Part shown: one piece after another, positions 37,856 through 48,095 of the stretch
Numbering within the stretch: the stretch's first letter is position 1
How the letters are laid out: every line of letters begins with the position of its first letter
NCBI RefSeq assembly: GCF_000307025.1
Contig: NC_018584.1
Location: 1,054,001-1,118,000 of the forward strand
DNA length: 64,000 nt
Direction: 5' to 3'
Origin: Listeria monocytogenes ATCC 19117
Lineage (GTDB): Bacteria > Bacillota > Bacilli > Lactobacillales > Listeriaceae
Translations under genes and position numbers: made by a program
The notes under the pieces: generated by a model
What the model was told of the DNA's origin: nothing
What the model saw: the letters and a program-made list of their open reading frames with translations, nothing else
Database searches by the model: none

Positions 37856-38854
37856 TTAATTGAAAAATAAGTGATATGTTTTTTTCGCTTCTGTTATATT
37901 TTCTGTCCCATGAAGTAACACGCGTCCATTTTTGAAAATAACAAATTGAAATTTTTCGTATTGGAAACTGAGTAAAGCGGGATTTTCATTATAAATAATT
38001 TTTTGTTCCGTCAGCATTTGTTTAATTTCGTGATAATTGCTTTTATTTGGCAGACGAAATTGTACTGTATCTCTTCCGCAAAGAGCGACTGTTTGCTCGG
38101 AAAAAGGCACTTCTGAAATCATTTTTCCAGTTGCGCAACCAGAGCAATCGGGGCGTTTCTTGACTTCAAGAGACCGGAAAGAAAATTGCCAATTATCTAG
38201 TTGATAGTAGGTATTTGATTTGAAATCAGGATTGATTATCATTTGTGTAAGTAAAGAAACTTGCATGCCCGCGACAATCGGAATCAGCGCACCATCCACA
38301 CCGATAATATCGCAACTTGCTGCGTTGGTTTGGGGAATATCACCAAGTAAACAGTGTAAACAAGCAGAGTCGGGTGGAATAATTGGCATGAGATTCGCAT
38401 AATTTCCAGCACACGAGGTGAAAATCCATGGAATTTGATGGCTGAAACAAAATTGATTTAAAAAGTCGCGCGTCATAAAATTATCTGTACAATCAAGTAT
38501 GTAATCAATTGCTCCGGCATAAGGCGTTAAACTTGTTGCGTTCGCATCATCAACTATATATTCGATTTCAATATCGCTATTAATTAATTGTAACGCTTTG
38601 GATGCCGCATACGCTTTTGCTTGTTTGTCTAATGCATCTTGTTCCGTGAAAAGCGATTGGCGCTGCAAGTTACTTAGCTCCACATAGTCACGATCAATTA
38701 AAATTAACTTTCCAAAGCCCATTCGTGCACAAATTTCTGCGGCATATGAACCAATCGCACCAACGCCAACAATCAAAATCGTTTTCGTGAGTAACTTTTT
38801 TTGACCAACATTTCCGATGTTCTTAACACGCATCTGTCTATCATAACGTTCCAA
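37856..38854 (-). CDS. moeB: MoeB/ThiF-type adenylyltransferase
   Basis: A 332-residue E1-like enzyme: VGVGAIGSYAAEICARMG binds ATP, C-terminal CSGC and DSACLHC pairs hold zinc. It activates the MoaD tail. The stretch after about residue 240 is an unusual extension rather than a standard rhodanese domain; I see no CxxGxR loop. TTG start behind AGAAGGTGG. Likely promoter: extended -10 TGGTAAAAT near 38886-38878. Confidence 0.88.
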   Translation of the reverse strand: MERYDRQMRVKNIGNVGQKKLLTKTILIVGVGAIGSYAAEICARMGFGKLILIDRDYVELSNLQRQSLFTEQDALDKQAKAYAASKALQLINSDIEIEYIVDDANATSLTPYAGAIDYILDCTDNFMTRDFLNQFCFSHQIPWIFTSCAGNYANLMPIIPPDSACLHCLLGDIPQTNAASCDIIGVDGALIPIVAGMQVSLLTQMIINPDFKSNTYYQLDNWQFSFRSLEVKKRPDCSGCATGKMISEVPFSEQTVALCGRDTVQFRLPNKSNYHEIKQMLTEQKIIYNENPALLSFQYEKFQFVIFKNGRVLLHGTENITEAKKTYHLFFN

Positions 38855-38929
38855 TTTTCCACCTTCTTTCCAATCTTATTTTACCAGAAAAACACATAAA
38901 GCGCTTACTTGTAAGGTTTTAATTTATTC

Positions 38930-38959
38930 TTGAAATCTTAGTATGGCATCATTTATAAT
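38930..38959 (+). promoter_or_regulatory. Promoter of the flavin reductase gene
   Basis: TTGAAA (38930-38935), 18-nt spacer, perfect TATAAT (38954-38959). Confidence 0.75.
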
Positions 38960-38985
38960 GAAAGAAAAAACTAGAGGTGCTAACT

Positions 38986-39540
38986 TTGAAACAGCGCATA
39001 GAAACAGAAAAATTTTATCCAGCTTATCCAGTCTTTGTATTAACGTATTTGAATGAGGTTGGAGAACCGCAAATGTCAACGGGATCATCATCGTACACAT
39101 TAGGAGATAGTATTGTTATAGGCGTGTCAGCAGAAAGTAATGCCAGCAAACACTTGCATGCTGGCCAAAAATTTGCAGTAAATTTTCCAAACACGGAGCA
39201 GTTAGGATTGATTGAGCAAGGGGGATTCTCGTCAGGAAAGCGTAACGATAAAATAAAAGTTCATCAAATAGAATTAACCAAAAGTGATAGTGGGGGAGTA
39301 GCTTACATAGATGTGTGTCCGATTGTTCTCGAATGCACCGTGATTCAAACAGTTTCTGACATGGACTATCATACTATCTTTGCTAAAATTGACTCGCGAT
39401 TATTTGAAAAAAATTTAGTGGATTCAGATGGTCATTTTATTCACGAAGAACTTGATTTAGTGCTATTCTCAGGCGATGCAAATGAACGTAAATTCAGACA
39501 GCTTGATACAAAAATAGAAACAGTTGGTGGTCACTCATAA
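38986..39540 (+). CDS. Flavin reductase-like FMN-binding protein
   Basis: A 184-residue split-barrel flavoprotein (Flavin_Reduct family); typical segments are PVFVLTYLNEVGEPQMS and VSAESNASKHLHAG. I choose TTG 38986 because AGAGGTG ends 6 nt upstream; a GTG at 38977 overlaps that site. Such enzymes reduce flavin or bind FMN; the partner is not evident. Monocistronic. Confidence 0.8.
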   Translation: MKQRIETEKFYPAYPVFVLTYLNEVGEPQMSTGSSSYTLGDSIVIGVSAESNASKHLHAGQKFAVNFPNTEQLGLIEQGGFSSGKRNDKIKVHQIELTKSDSGGVAYIDVCPIVLECTVIQTVSDMDYHTIFAKIDSRLFEKNLVDSDGHFIHEELDLVLFSGDANERKFRQLDTKIETVGGHS

Positions 39541-39546
39541 AGTCAA

Positions 39547-39585
39547 AAATCCCCGCAGGATCTTAATTCCTGCGGGGATTTATTC
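39547..39585. terminator. Bidirectional terminator
   Basis: AAATCCCCGCAGGA pairs with TCCTGCGGGGATTT, loop 7 nt. Confidence 0.92.
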
Positions 39586-39588
39586 AAT

Positions 39589-40140
39589 TTAACCAAACAC
39601 ATCCACATCTGGTGGCAAGTATGATGGATTTTCTTTATTAATATGATCATAAAACATAATACCGTTCAAATGATCGATTTCGTGTTGAATAACAATCGCT
39701 GGATAACCTTTGAAACGTAATTTAAGCGGTGTACCATTTTCGTCAAAGGCATCAATGGTTACACGTTCACTTCGGACCACATACCCTGGAACTTCTCGGT
39801 CAACAGAAAGACAACCTTCACCACCAGAAAGACAAGCTTGCTGAACAGAATGGCTACGAATTTTTGGATTATAAAGCACATAACTATAAAGACGATCTTT
39901 TTCATCATGTACATGAATAGCTAGGAAACGTTTAGTCACAGCGAGTTGTGGAGCTGCAATTCCAACGCCACCACGCAACCCATATTTTTCTGCTAACTCT
40001 TCATCTTGACTGTTAATCAGGAATTCGAGCATCTCGCGTCCTAATTTTTTTTCTTCATCTGAAAGCGGGAAAGTCACTTCTGTCGCAACTTCTCTAAGTG
40101 CTGGATGACCTTCTCGTACAATATCGTCCATTGTAAGCAT
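39589..40140 (-). CDS. def: Peptide deformylase
   Basis: A 183-residue metalloenzyme that removes the formyl group from nascent proteins. The three motifs are GVGIAAPQL (58-66), EGCLS with metal ligand C110, and QHEIDHL with H153, E154 and H157. The insert between motifs marks it as the type 2 enzyme of Gram-positives. Divergent from the pdh control region. Confidence 0.96.
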   Translation of the reverse strand: MLTMDDIVREGHPALREVATEVTFPLSDEEKKLGREMLEFLINSQDEELAEKYGLRGGVGIAAPQLAVTKRFLAIHVHDEKDRLYSYVLYNPKIRSHSVQQACLSGGEGCLSVDREVPGYVVRSERVTIDAFDENGTPLKLRFKGYPAIVIQHEIDHLNGIMFYDHINKENPSYLPPDVDVFG

Positions 40141-40310
40141 GATTTGATTCTCTCCTGTTCTTTAATAACTTATCTTTATTTTAACAAAAGAACGAAAAAA
40201 AAGGAATGAAAGATTACTAGACTCGAAAAAAAGAGTGTTTTAATAGGTCTAAAGGCATATTTGTTAAAAAAGAGAAAGTTTTAAAAGCGAACAATAACAA
40301 TTATTTTTTT

Positions 40311-40316
40311 TATAAT
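40311..40316 (+). promoter_or_regulatory. Candidate -10 element, distal
   Basis: Perfect TATAAT; the -35 at 17 nt is CGAACA (half match). A transcript would start near 40323, about 650 nt before pdhA and just upstream of the palindrome. Confidence 0.35.
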
Positions 40317-40350
40317 GTTCGTTTAAACTAAACAAAGAAAAAAATTATAT

Positions 40351-40368
40351 GTTTGTGAATTCACAAAC
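40351..40368. promoter_or_regulatory. Perfect 18-bp palindrome GTTTGTGAATTCACAAAC
   Basis: Nine-base half-sites without spacer. The TTGTGA/TCACAA half-sites resemble those of Rex or Crp-type regulators, but the spacing is 4-6 nt shorter than the usual Rex or Crp operator. Confidence 0.5.
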
Positions 40369-40502
40369 TATCGATATTTGCTGTTTGAAAGCTTGAAATA
40401 GGTGTGGTAATGCGAGAGTTGCAATATTATATAACAGTTTTTATCTGTTTCATCTTTTTTTAATACAGAAGTGGAAAGCGAATGATTTAAGTAATAATGC
40501 CA

Positions 40503-40517
40503 TTGTAAGCGATAAAA
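40503..40517 (+). promoter_or_regulatory. Candidate cre site
   Basis: TTGTAAGCGATAAAA matches WTGNAANCGNWNNCW except for the C near the end. Confidence 0.4.
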
Positions 40518-40535
40518 CAATTAGAGATTAACTTA

Positions 40536-40564
40536 TTGACTTCATAATCTTGGTAGTGTAAATT
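40536..40564 (+). promoter_or_regulatory. Candidate promoter in the pdh leader
   Basis: TTGACT (40536-40541), 17-nt spacer, TAAATT (40559-40564). Confidence 0.5.
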
Positions 40565-40803
40565 AAGAGAGAAGATTAGTGTATTAATAAAATTCTTGTT
40601 TTTAAGTAAAACAGAAATAACTTTTAACTAAAAGGAAAGTTCCTGATTTTTTATGAAACATTGTGAAAGAATGAATATTTTTTCACAAACTCTCTTAAAA
40701 CCCATGTTTTCAATGAGGATTTTGTGGTAATAACTGGAGAGGCTACGTAATTGGTTAATAGGAATTTAGAAAAAAGCTTCCGGAATCTGCTTCTTTCTAT
40801 AGA

Positions 40804-40834
40804 ATGACTTTTCTTTTTACTACGCTATTATAAT
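40804..40834 (+). promoter_or_regulatory. Candidate proximal pdhA promoter
   Basis: ATGACT at 40804-40809 and perfect TATAAT at 40829-40834 (spacer 19; TGACTT at 40805 would give 18). The transcript would have a leader near 130 nt. Confidence 0.5.
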
Positions 40835-40955
40835 TAATACACAATCAGGATGGCAGTTTTAAAAGAATCCATTTAGATGGGTAAATGACCGGACGAGCGT
40901 TACATAAAACGCATACCTAACTAATGAAGAATTTGAAACTGTACAATGTGAATGA

Positions 40956-42089
<1,134 letters not shown>

Positions 42090-42091
42090 TC

Positions 42092-43069
42092 ATGGCGCAA
42101 AAAACAATGATTCAAGCGATTACAGATGCGCTTGCAGTAGAACTTGAAAAAGACGAAAACGTATTAGTTTTTGGGGAAGACGTTGGTAAAAACGGCGGCG
42201 TATTCCGTGCAACAGAAGGATTACAAGAAAAATTTGGCGAAGATCGTGTATTCGATACTCCTCTAGCAGAATCTGGTATCGGTGGTCTTGCGATTGGTCT
42301 TGCACTTGAAGGTTTCCGTCCAGTTCCAGAAATTCAATTCTTCGGTTTCGTATTTGAAGTAATGGATTCCGTTGCTGGTCAAATGGCTCGTATGCGTTAT
42401 CGTACAGGCGGAACTCGTACTGCTCCAATTACAATTCGCGCACCTTTTGGTGGTGGAGTTCATACACCAGAAATGCATGCGGATAACTTAGAAGGATTAA
42501 TGGCTCAATCACCTGGTTTAAAAGTGGTAATTCCATCCACTCCATATGATGCAAAAGGTCTTTTAATCTCAGCTATTCGTGATAACGATCCAGTTATCTT
42601 CTTAGAACATATGAAATTATACCGTTCTTTCCGTGAAGAAGTTCCAGAAGGCGAATACACAGTAGAAATTGGTAAAGCAGCTGTTCGTCGTGAAGGTACG
42701 GATGTTTCTATCATCACTTACGGTGCAATGGTACAAGAATCAATGAAAGCAGCAGAAGCGCTTGAAAAAGATGGCGTATCTGTAGAAGTTATTGATTTAC
42801 GTACAATTAGCCCAATTGATGTGGAAACAATCATTGCTTCCGTTAAGAAAACAAACCGCGCAGTTGTAGTTCAAGAAGCGCAAAAACAAGCAGGTATTGC
42901 AGCTAATATCGTTGCTGAAATCAACGACCATGCAATCCTTTCTCTTGAAGCTCCAGTTATGCGTGTTGCTGCTCCAGATAGCGTATTCCCGTTCTCTCAA
43001 GCAGAAACAGTTTGGTTACCTAACCACAACGATATCATCGAACGTGTAAAAGAAGTTATTGCATTTTAA
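42092..43069 (+). CDS. pdhB: Pyruvate dehydrogenase E1 beta subunit
   Basis: A 325-residue partner subunit with the Pyr domain ([32 protein letters not shown] with the catalytic glutamate) and the C-terminal transketolase-type domain. Codon use here and in the rest of the operon is strongly biased, consistent with high expression. Confidence 0.97.
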   Translation: MAQKTMIQAITDALAVELEKDENVLVFGEDVGKNGGVFRATEGLQEKFGEDRVFDTPLAESGIGGLAIGLALEGFRPVPEIQFFGFVFEVMDSVAGQMARMRYRTGGTRTAPITIRAPFGGGVHTPEMHADNLEGLMAQSPGLKVVIPSTPYDAKGLLISAIRDNDPVIFLEHMKLYRSFREEVPEGEYTVEIGKAAVRREGTDVSIITYGAMVQESMKAAEALEKDGVSVEVIDLRTISPIDVETIIASVKKTNRAVVVQEAQKQAGIAANIVAEINDHAILSLEAPVMRVAAPDSVFPFSQAETVWLPNHNDIIERVKEVIAF

Positions 43070-43130
43070 TTTATAATGACCGTTTTAAAACTTATGGGGA
43101 GTTTTAGAAGGGGAAAGAAATATTTTTATA

Positions 43131-43157
43131 CTAAGGTTCAGTTTATCTGAACCTTAG
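43131..43157 (+). other. Perfect hairpin between pdhB and pdhC
   Basis: CTAAGGTTCAG pairs fully with CTGAACCTTAG around TTTAT: an 11-bp stem with a 5-nt loop, no T-tract, ending 23 nt before the pdhC start. It suits an mRNA processing or stabilising element rather than a terminator. Confidence 0.8.
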
Positions 43158-43179
43158 AAATTACAGGAGGCTTAATAAA

Positions 43180-44814
43180 ATGGCATATTCATTTAAATTA
43201 CCGGATATCGGTGAAGGTATCCATGAAGGTGAAATCGTTAAATGGTTTGTACAACCAGGCGATAAGATTGAAGAAGATGAATCCCTATTTGAAGTACAAA
43301 ACGACAAATCAGTGGAAGAAATCACTTCTCCAGTTTCAGGAACGATTAAAGAAATCAAAGTTGCAGAAGGTACAGTTGCTACAGTTGGACAAGTACTAGT
43401 AACATTTGATGGCGTAGAAGGTCACGAAGACGACGCCGAAGAAGAAAGCGCAGCACCAAAAGCAGAATCCACAGAATCAACTCCTGCACCCGCACAAGCT
43501 AGCGGAAAAGGAATTTTTGAATTCAAATTACCAGATATTGGTGAAGGAATTCATGAAGGTGAAATTGTTAAATGGTTTATTCAACCGGGCGATAAAGTAG
43601 AAGAAGATCAGTCCATTTTTGAAGTACAAAACGACAAATCTGTCGAAGAAATTACTTCTCCAGTAGATGGAACTGTTAAAGATATTTTAGTTAGCGAAGG
43701 AACAGTAGCAACAGTTGGTCAAGTATTAGTAACATTCGAAGGCGATTTTGAAGGAGAAGCTAGTCATGAATCTACTCCAGAATCTCCAGCAGAAGAAGCT
43801 GAACTTACAAACAACGATGCAACTTCCGCTCCAGTTACAGGTGGAAACGGAACGCCATCATCTAAAAAAGATCCTAATGGCCTTGTAATTGCAATGCCTT
43901 CTGTACGTAAATATGCGCGTGAAAAAGGCGTTAATATCGCTGAAGTAGCAGGCTCTGGAAAAAATAACCGCGTAGTTAAAGCTGATATTGATGCTTTCCT
44001 AAACGGCGAACAACCAGCTGCATCAACAACTACTGCTCAAACAGAAGAAAAAGCAGCAGCACCAAAGGCAGAAAAAGCAGCAGCAAAACAACCAGTTGCA
44101 AGCTCCGATGCTTACCCAGAAACACGCGAAAAATTAACACCAACTCGTCGTGCGATTGCAAAAGCAATGGTAAATTCAAAACATACAGCTCCACACGTTA
44201 CTTTAATGGACGAAATCGAAGTAACTGCACTTATGGCTCACCGCAAACGTTTCAAAGAAGTGGCTGCCGAAAAAGGTATCAAACTAACTTTCTTACCTTA
44301 TATGGTGAAAGCTCTTGTTGCAACGCTTCGTGACTTCCCAGTGCTTAACACAACTTTAGATGATGCGACAGAAGAACTTGTTTACAAACATTACTTCAAC
44401 GTTGGTATCGCAGCAGATACAGACCACGGTTTATATGTACCAGTAATTAAAAATGCTGATAAAAAATCCGTATTCCAAATTTCTGATGAAATCAACGAAC
44501 TAGCTGGAAAAGCACGTGATGGTAAATTAACTGCTGACGAAATGCGCCACGGTTCCGCAACTATTTCTAATATCGGTTCTGCCGGTGGACAATGGTTCAC
44601 TCCAGTAATTAATTACCCAGAAGTTGCTATCCTAGGTGTTGGTCGTATTGCTCAAAAACCTATCGTAAAAGATGGCGAAATTGTAGCAGCACCAGTACTT
44701 GCTCTTTCCTTGAGCTTTGACCACCGTGTAATTGACGGCGCAACTGCTCAAAAAGCAATGAACAATATTAAACGTTTATTAAACGATCCAGAATTATTAC
44801 TAATGGAGGTGTAA
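43180..44814 (+). CDS. pdhC: Dihydrolipoamide acetyltransferase (E2 of PDH)
   Basis: A 544-residue E2 with two N-terminal lipoyl domains (about 1-77 and 112-187; lipoyl lysines K43 and K153 in NDKSVEEI), Ala/Pro/Glu-rich linkers, an E1/E3-binding domain (about 237-275, [19 protein letters not shown]) and the catalytic domain with H515 in [10 protein letters not shown]. The two lipoyl domains are near-identical, indicating internal duplication. It forms the 60-mer core. Confidence 0.97.
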   Translation: MAYSFKLPDIGEGIHEGEIVKWFVQPGDKIEEDESLFEVQNDKSVEEITSPVSGTIKEIKVAEGTVATVGQVLVTFDGVEGHEDDAEEESAAPKAESTESTPAPAQASGKGIFEFKLPDIGEGIHEGEIVKWFIQPGDKVEEDQSIFEVQNDKSVEEITSPVDGTVKDILVSEGTVATVGQVLVTFEGDFEGEASHESTPESPAEEAELTNNDATSAPVTGGNGTPSSKKDPNGLVIAMPSVRKYAREKGVNIAEVAGSGKNNRVVKADIDAFLNGEQPAASTTTAQTEEKAAAPKAEKAAAKQPVASSDAYPETREKLTPTRRAIAKAMVNSKHTAPHVTLMDEIEVTALMAHRKRFKEVAAEKGIKLTFLPYMVKALVATLRDFPVLNTTLDDATEELVYKHYFNVGIAADTDHGLYVPVIKNADKKSVFQISDEINELAGKARDGKLTADEMRHGSATISNIGSAGGQWFTPVINYPEVAILGVGRIAQKPIVKDGEIVAAPVLALSLSFDHRVIDGATAQKAMNNIKRLLNDPELLLMEV

Positions 44815-44818
44815 CAAA

Positions 44819-46222
44819 ATGGTAGTAGGCGATTTTCCAGAAGAAAGAGACACCATAGTCATCGGTGCAGGCCCAGGTGGGTATGTAGCCGCAATCCGAG
44901 CTGCACAACTCGGACAAAAAGTTACCATTATTGAAAAAGAATATTACGGCGGTGTGTGCTTAAACGTGGGATGTATTCCTTCCAAAGCACTTATCACAAT
45001 CGGTCACCGTTTTAAAGAAGCTGGACACTCTGATAACATGGGTATTACAGCAGACAACGTGAACTTAGATTTCACAAAAGCACAAGAATGGAAAGGCGGC
45101 GTAGTTAACAAGCTTACATCAGGTGTTAAAGGCCTTCTTAAGAAAAATAAAGTTGAAATGTTAGAAGGAGAAGCGTTCTTCGTGGATGATCATTCCTTAC
45201 GTGTGATTCACCCTGACTCCGCTCAAACTTATACATTTAACAACGTAATCATTGCAACAGGATCTCGTCCAATCGAAATCCCAGGTTTCAAATATGGTAA
45301 ACGTGTATTAAGCTCAACTGGTGCACTTGCACTAACAGAAGTTCCGAAAAAATTAGTCGTAATTGGCGGCGGATATATCGGAACAGAACTAGGTGGAGCA
45401 TTCGCTAACCTTGGTACAGAACTAACTATCCTTGAAGGTGGTCCAGAAATCTTACCAACATACGAAAAAGACATGGTTTCCCTAGTTAAACGTAATCTGA
45501 AAAGCAAAAACGTTGAAATGGTTACTAAAGCACTTGCAAAATCTGCTGAAGAAACTGAAAACGGCGTTAAAGTAACGTATGAAGCTAACGGTGAAACTAA
45601 AACTATCGAAGCTGATTATGTTTTAGTGACAGTAGGTCGTCGCCCAAATACAGACGAAATCGGTTTAGAACAAGCTGGCGTTAAAGTAACAGAACGCGGT
45701 TTAGTAGAAGTTGACAAACAAGGTCGCTCGAACGTTCCTAACATTTTCGCAATTGGTGACATCGTTCCTGGTGTTCCTCTAGCTCACAAAGCTAGCTATG
45801 AAGCAAAAATCGCTGCTGAAGCAATTGCTGGCGAAAAAGCAGAAAACGATTATACAGCACTTCCAGCTGTTGTTTTCAGTGACCCAGAACTTGCAACAGT
45901 TGGTTTAACAGAAAAAGAAGCAAAAGAAAAAGGCTTTGATGTAAAAGCTGCTAAATTCCCATTCGGCGGTAACGGTCGTGCGCTTTCTTTAGATGCACCT
46001 GAAGGATTTGTTCGTCTAGTTACTCGTAAAGAAGATGGCCTAGTTATCGGTGCACAAGTTGCCGGAATGAACGCTTCTGATATTATTTCAGAAATCGGCT
46101 TAGCAATCGAATCAGGTATTACAGCTGAAGACATCGCGCTTACTATCCATGCTCATCCATCCCTTGGAGAGCTTACAATGGAAGCAGCTGAACTTGCTTT
46201 AGGTCGTCCAATTCACATGTAA
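44819..46222 (+). CDS. pdhD: Dihydrolipoamide dehydrogenase (E3 of PDH)
   Basis: A 467-residue flavoprotein. FAD-binding [19 protein letters not shown] (14-32), redox disulfide C47/C52 in [16 protein letters not shown]-binding [12 protein letters not shown] near 181, and the catalytic His-Glu pair in HAHPSLGE. It closes the operon, with a terminator after it. Confidence 0.97.
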   Translation: MVVGDFPEERDTIVIGAGPGGYVAAIRAAQLGQKVTIIEKEYYGGVCLNVGCIPSKALITIGHRFKEAGHSDNMGITADNVNLDFTKAQEWKGGVVNKLTSGVKGLLKKNKVEMLEGEAFFVDDHSLRVIHPDSAQTYTFNNVIIATGSRPIEIPGFKYGKRVLSSTGALALTEVPKKLVVIGGGYIGTELGGAFANLGTELTILEGGPEILPTYEKDMVSLVKRNLKSKNVEMVTKALAKSAEETENGVKVTYEANGETKTIEADYVLVTVGRRPNTDEIGLEQAGVKVTERGLVEVDKQGRSNVPNIFAIGDIVPGVPLAHKASYEAKIAAEAIAGEKAENDYTALPAVVFSDPELATVGLTEKEAKEKGFDVKAAKFPFGGNGRALSLDAPEGFVRLVTRKEDGLVIGAQVAGMNASDIISEIGLAIESGITAEDIALTIHAHPSLGELTMEAAELALGRPIHM

Positions 46223-46229
46223 TCAACTT

Positions 46230-46267
46230 AAAGCGGAGGTATCCTTTATGGATATTTCCGCTTTTTA
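46230..46267 (+). terminator. Terminator of the pdh operon
   Basis: AAAGCGGAGGTATCC pairs with GGATATTTCCGCTTT with a G/T mismatch pair, then five T. Confidence 0.88.
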
Positions 46268-46359
46268 TCTATATAAATTAGTGCGTGATTTCACAAAAAC
46301 TCTTTTAGTTCATTTTTTGAAATATTTAAAGTATCCGTTTTAGAAAAAAAGGAGTATAA

Positions 46360-46382
46360 TGTAACAAGTGAATGTAACAAGT
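46360..46382. repeat. Tandem repeat of TGTAACAAGT
   Basis: Two exact copies (46360-46369 and 46373-46382) with a 13-bp period, starting at the last base of a perfect TATAAT (46355-46360). They lie in the first transcribed bases of the following gene. Confidence 0.6.
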
Positions 46383-46408
46383 CAAATCTAATTGAATCAG
46401 GTGAAAAA

Positions 46409-46720
46409 ATGGAGAAACAAACAGCAACTTGGAAGAAAGCTCTATTTTGGTTTGCGTATGTAGTAGCAGGAATTTGTTTTTTATTAACGATTGTGGCCTT
46501 TATTGTAGGATTTATTCATCACATGCATGATACAGGTGGATGGCGTTCCGTTATTCAAATTCTCGAAACTCCAATCACAGGCTTTGTCAAAATGACTGGT
46601 GGCTACATCGGTAAAGGAATCTTAGAAGTAATTATTCTGATTATCGTTAGTTATGTATTACCGATTTTCTTCTGTTTTGCAACGCATTATTTAAAAGTAA
46701 AACGACGTGAAATGGCTTAA
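46409..46720 (+). CDS. Small membrane protein of unknown function
   Basis: A 103-residue protein with two or three hydrophobic segments (about 14-38 and 68-92) and a basic C-terminus (KVKRREMA). I do not recognise a family. It has its own -10 box (TATAAT 46355-46360), an AGGTG ribosome site and a terminator, so it is independent of pdhABCD. Confidence 0.75.
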   Translation: MEKQTATWKKALFWFAYVVAGICFLLTIVAFIVGFIHHMHDTGGWRSVIQILETPITGFVKMTGGYIGKGILEVIILIIVSYVLPIFFCFATHYLKVKRREMA

Positions 46721-46736
46721 AATAAGATTATTTTGT

Positions 46737-46770
46737 AAAAAGCAAAGCGAATGAGCATTGCTTTTTATTT
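46737..46770 (+). terminator. Terminator after the small membrane protein
   Basis: AAAAAGCAA pairs with TTGCTTTTT; loop about 14 nt. Confidence 0.78.
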
Positions 46771-46806
46771 ATGTGGTCAAGTTATTTTATTTTTGCCTCG
46801 GAAGCA

Positions 46807-46815
46807 TGCTAAAAT
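46807..46815 (+). promoter_or_regulatory. Extended -10 promoter
   Basis: TGCTAAAAT (TG 46807-46808; TAAAAT 46810-46815) with a weak TTATTT at -35, upstream of the LDH-like gene. Confidence 0.5.
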
Positions 46816-46848
46816 AACAATAAGAGACTTGATGAGGAGGAGATGCAT

Positions 46849-47802
46849 ATGCCATCTAAGAAGAAAAAAATTGTCGTTATCGGCAGAAGTAATCTACAAA
46901 ATCTCTACATTCATACAGTTCTTTTAAAAAAAATACCAGCCGAGATTTACTTAATAGACGATCAAGCTAAAACAAGCGTACAAGATTTTGACTATGCGAG
47001 TTATTATCATGCAGATGCGACCATTCACGCAGGAACCTTCAACGAGTGTCGCAACGCTGATATAGTCGTCTTTTTTCAAGAAGAAATGTCCAATCAACTC
47101 GTTTCAAAAGAAGACAACGTCACGCTAATCAAAGAAAAAGTGAAGAAAATGATGGCGAGCGGTTTCCGAGGAATTGTCTTAGTGGCGACAGCTGAAAGTA
47201 ATGTCGTTGCCGCGTTAATTAAACGTTTCTCCGGCCTACCTGCAAATCAAATTATTACGCTTGGCACCATGCTTGCGACGTCTTATTTTCAAGTGGAAAT
47301 TGCTAAATTATTTAAAATTAGCCCTAAAAATGTACACGGATATATTATTGGCGATAATGCAGAAGATGTCATTCCTGTATGGAGTAGAGCCTTTCTTGGT
47401 GGCAAACCAATTTTAAGTTATTTAGCTGAAGAGCAAAAAAGAATCTCAGCAGAGGATTTACAAAATTTAACAAAAATGATTACTAAAATTCCAGATTTTC
47501 CTTTTGAAAATAAAGATGGTTGTTCTTTTCGATTTAGCACGGTAACTGTTCTTGCTGAATTAACCGAAGTTGTTTTGCGCGACGAAGCAAGAGTTATAAC
47601 AGTTGGTGTTGAAGTGAAAGACGCATATGGTTTAGAAAATCCTGTCTTCATTAGTGTTCCAGCTGTCATTGGCGCAGAAGGAGTCAGAGAACTACTTGAA
47701 TTACATCTCTCAGACGATGAACAAAAAGAATTAAAACAAATCGCCACAAAAACCACCGAGAAATTGGAAGAATTGCAACTTAACAAAGGAGGGATTAGTT
47801 AA
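46849..47802 (+). CDS. Lactate dehydrogenase-like pseudoenzyme
   Basis: A 317-residue protein with clear LDH/MDH family sequence (MASGFRGIVLVAT, FSGLPANQI, VHGYIIGD, IPVWSRAFLGG). The catalytic positions are lost: the dinucleotide GxGxxG is IGRSNLQ, the active-loop arginine segment is QEEMSNQL, the catalytic Asp is A143 (LATSYFQ instead of LDSARFR), the substrate Arg is Y146 and the proton-relay His is N170 (IIGDNAED instead of IIGEHGDT). It is commonly annotated as lactate dehydrogenase, but it cannot work as one. ATG 46849 is chosen for spacing to GAGGAGGAG. Its stop overlaps the next start by 1 nt. Confidence 0.82.
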   Translation: MPSKKKKIVVIGRSNLQNLYIHTVLLKKIPAEIYLIDDQAKTSVQDFDYASYYHADATIHAGTFNECRNADIVVFFQEEMSNQLVSKEDNVTLIKEKVKKMMASGFRGIVLVATAESNVVAALIKRFSGLPANQIITLGTMLATSYFQVEIAKLFKISPKNVHGYIIGDNAEDVIPVWSRAFLGGKPILSYLAEEQKRISAEDLQNLTKMITKIPDFPFENKDGCSFRFSTVTVLAELTEVVLRDEARVITVGVEVKDAYGLENPVFISVPAVIGAEGVRELLELHLSDDEQKELKQIATKTTEKLEELQLNKGGIS

Positions 47803-48074
47803 TGGAATACAGTTATCCACTAAATCCAGACTGGACAACCGAAGAAATGACGATTGTTGTGCAATTTTTAGAAGCTATTGAGCGAGCGTATGAAAAGGGC
47901 ATAGATACGCTTGAGCTCAAAGAAAAATATCGAGCATTCAAACAAGTAGTCCCTGCCAAAGGAGAAGAAAAACGGATTGGTATCGACTTTGAAAAAGCAA
48001 GTGGCTATTCGGCCTATAAAGTCATGCAACTTGTAAAAAACGCAACTACTAGTAAAATAAAAATGCAACCATAA
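47802..48074 (+). CDS. UPF0223 protein (YktA-like)
   Basis: A 90-residue helical protein (YSYPLNPDWTTEEMTIVVQF) of the UPF0223 family, function unknown. The start overlaps the stop of the LDH-like gene by one base, so the two are co-translated. In B. subtilis the homologue sits next to yktB and yktC, whose homologues follow here a little further on. Confidence 0.85.
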   Translation: MEYSYPLNPDWTTEEMTIVVQFLEAIERAYEKGIDTLELKEKYRAFKQVVPAKGEEKRIGIDFEKASGYSAYKVMQLVKNATTSKIKMQP

Positions 48075-48095
48075 TTAAGAGGAGGAATTTTTTTC

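Noticed and set aside
38893-38910. cre site near AAAGCGCTTACT between moeB and the flavin reductase gene
   Set aside because: The core is palindromic but two or three consensus positions fail, so I left it out of the features.
40633-40644. AGGAAAGTTCCT followed by T-rich DNA as a terminator in the pdh leader
   Set aside because: The possible loop is only two bases, too tight for a stable hairpin.
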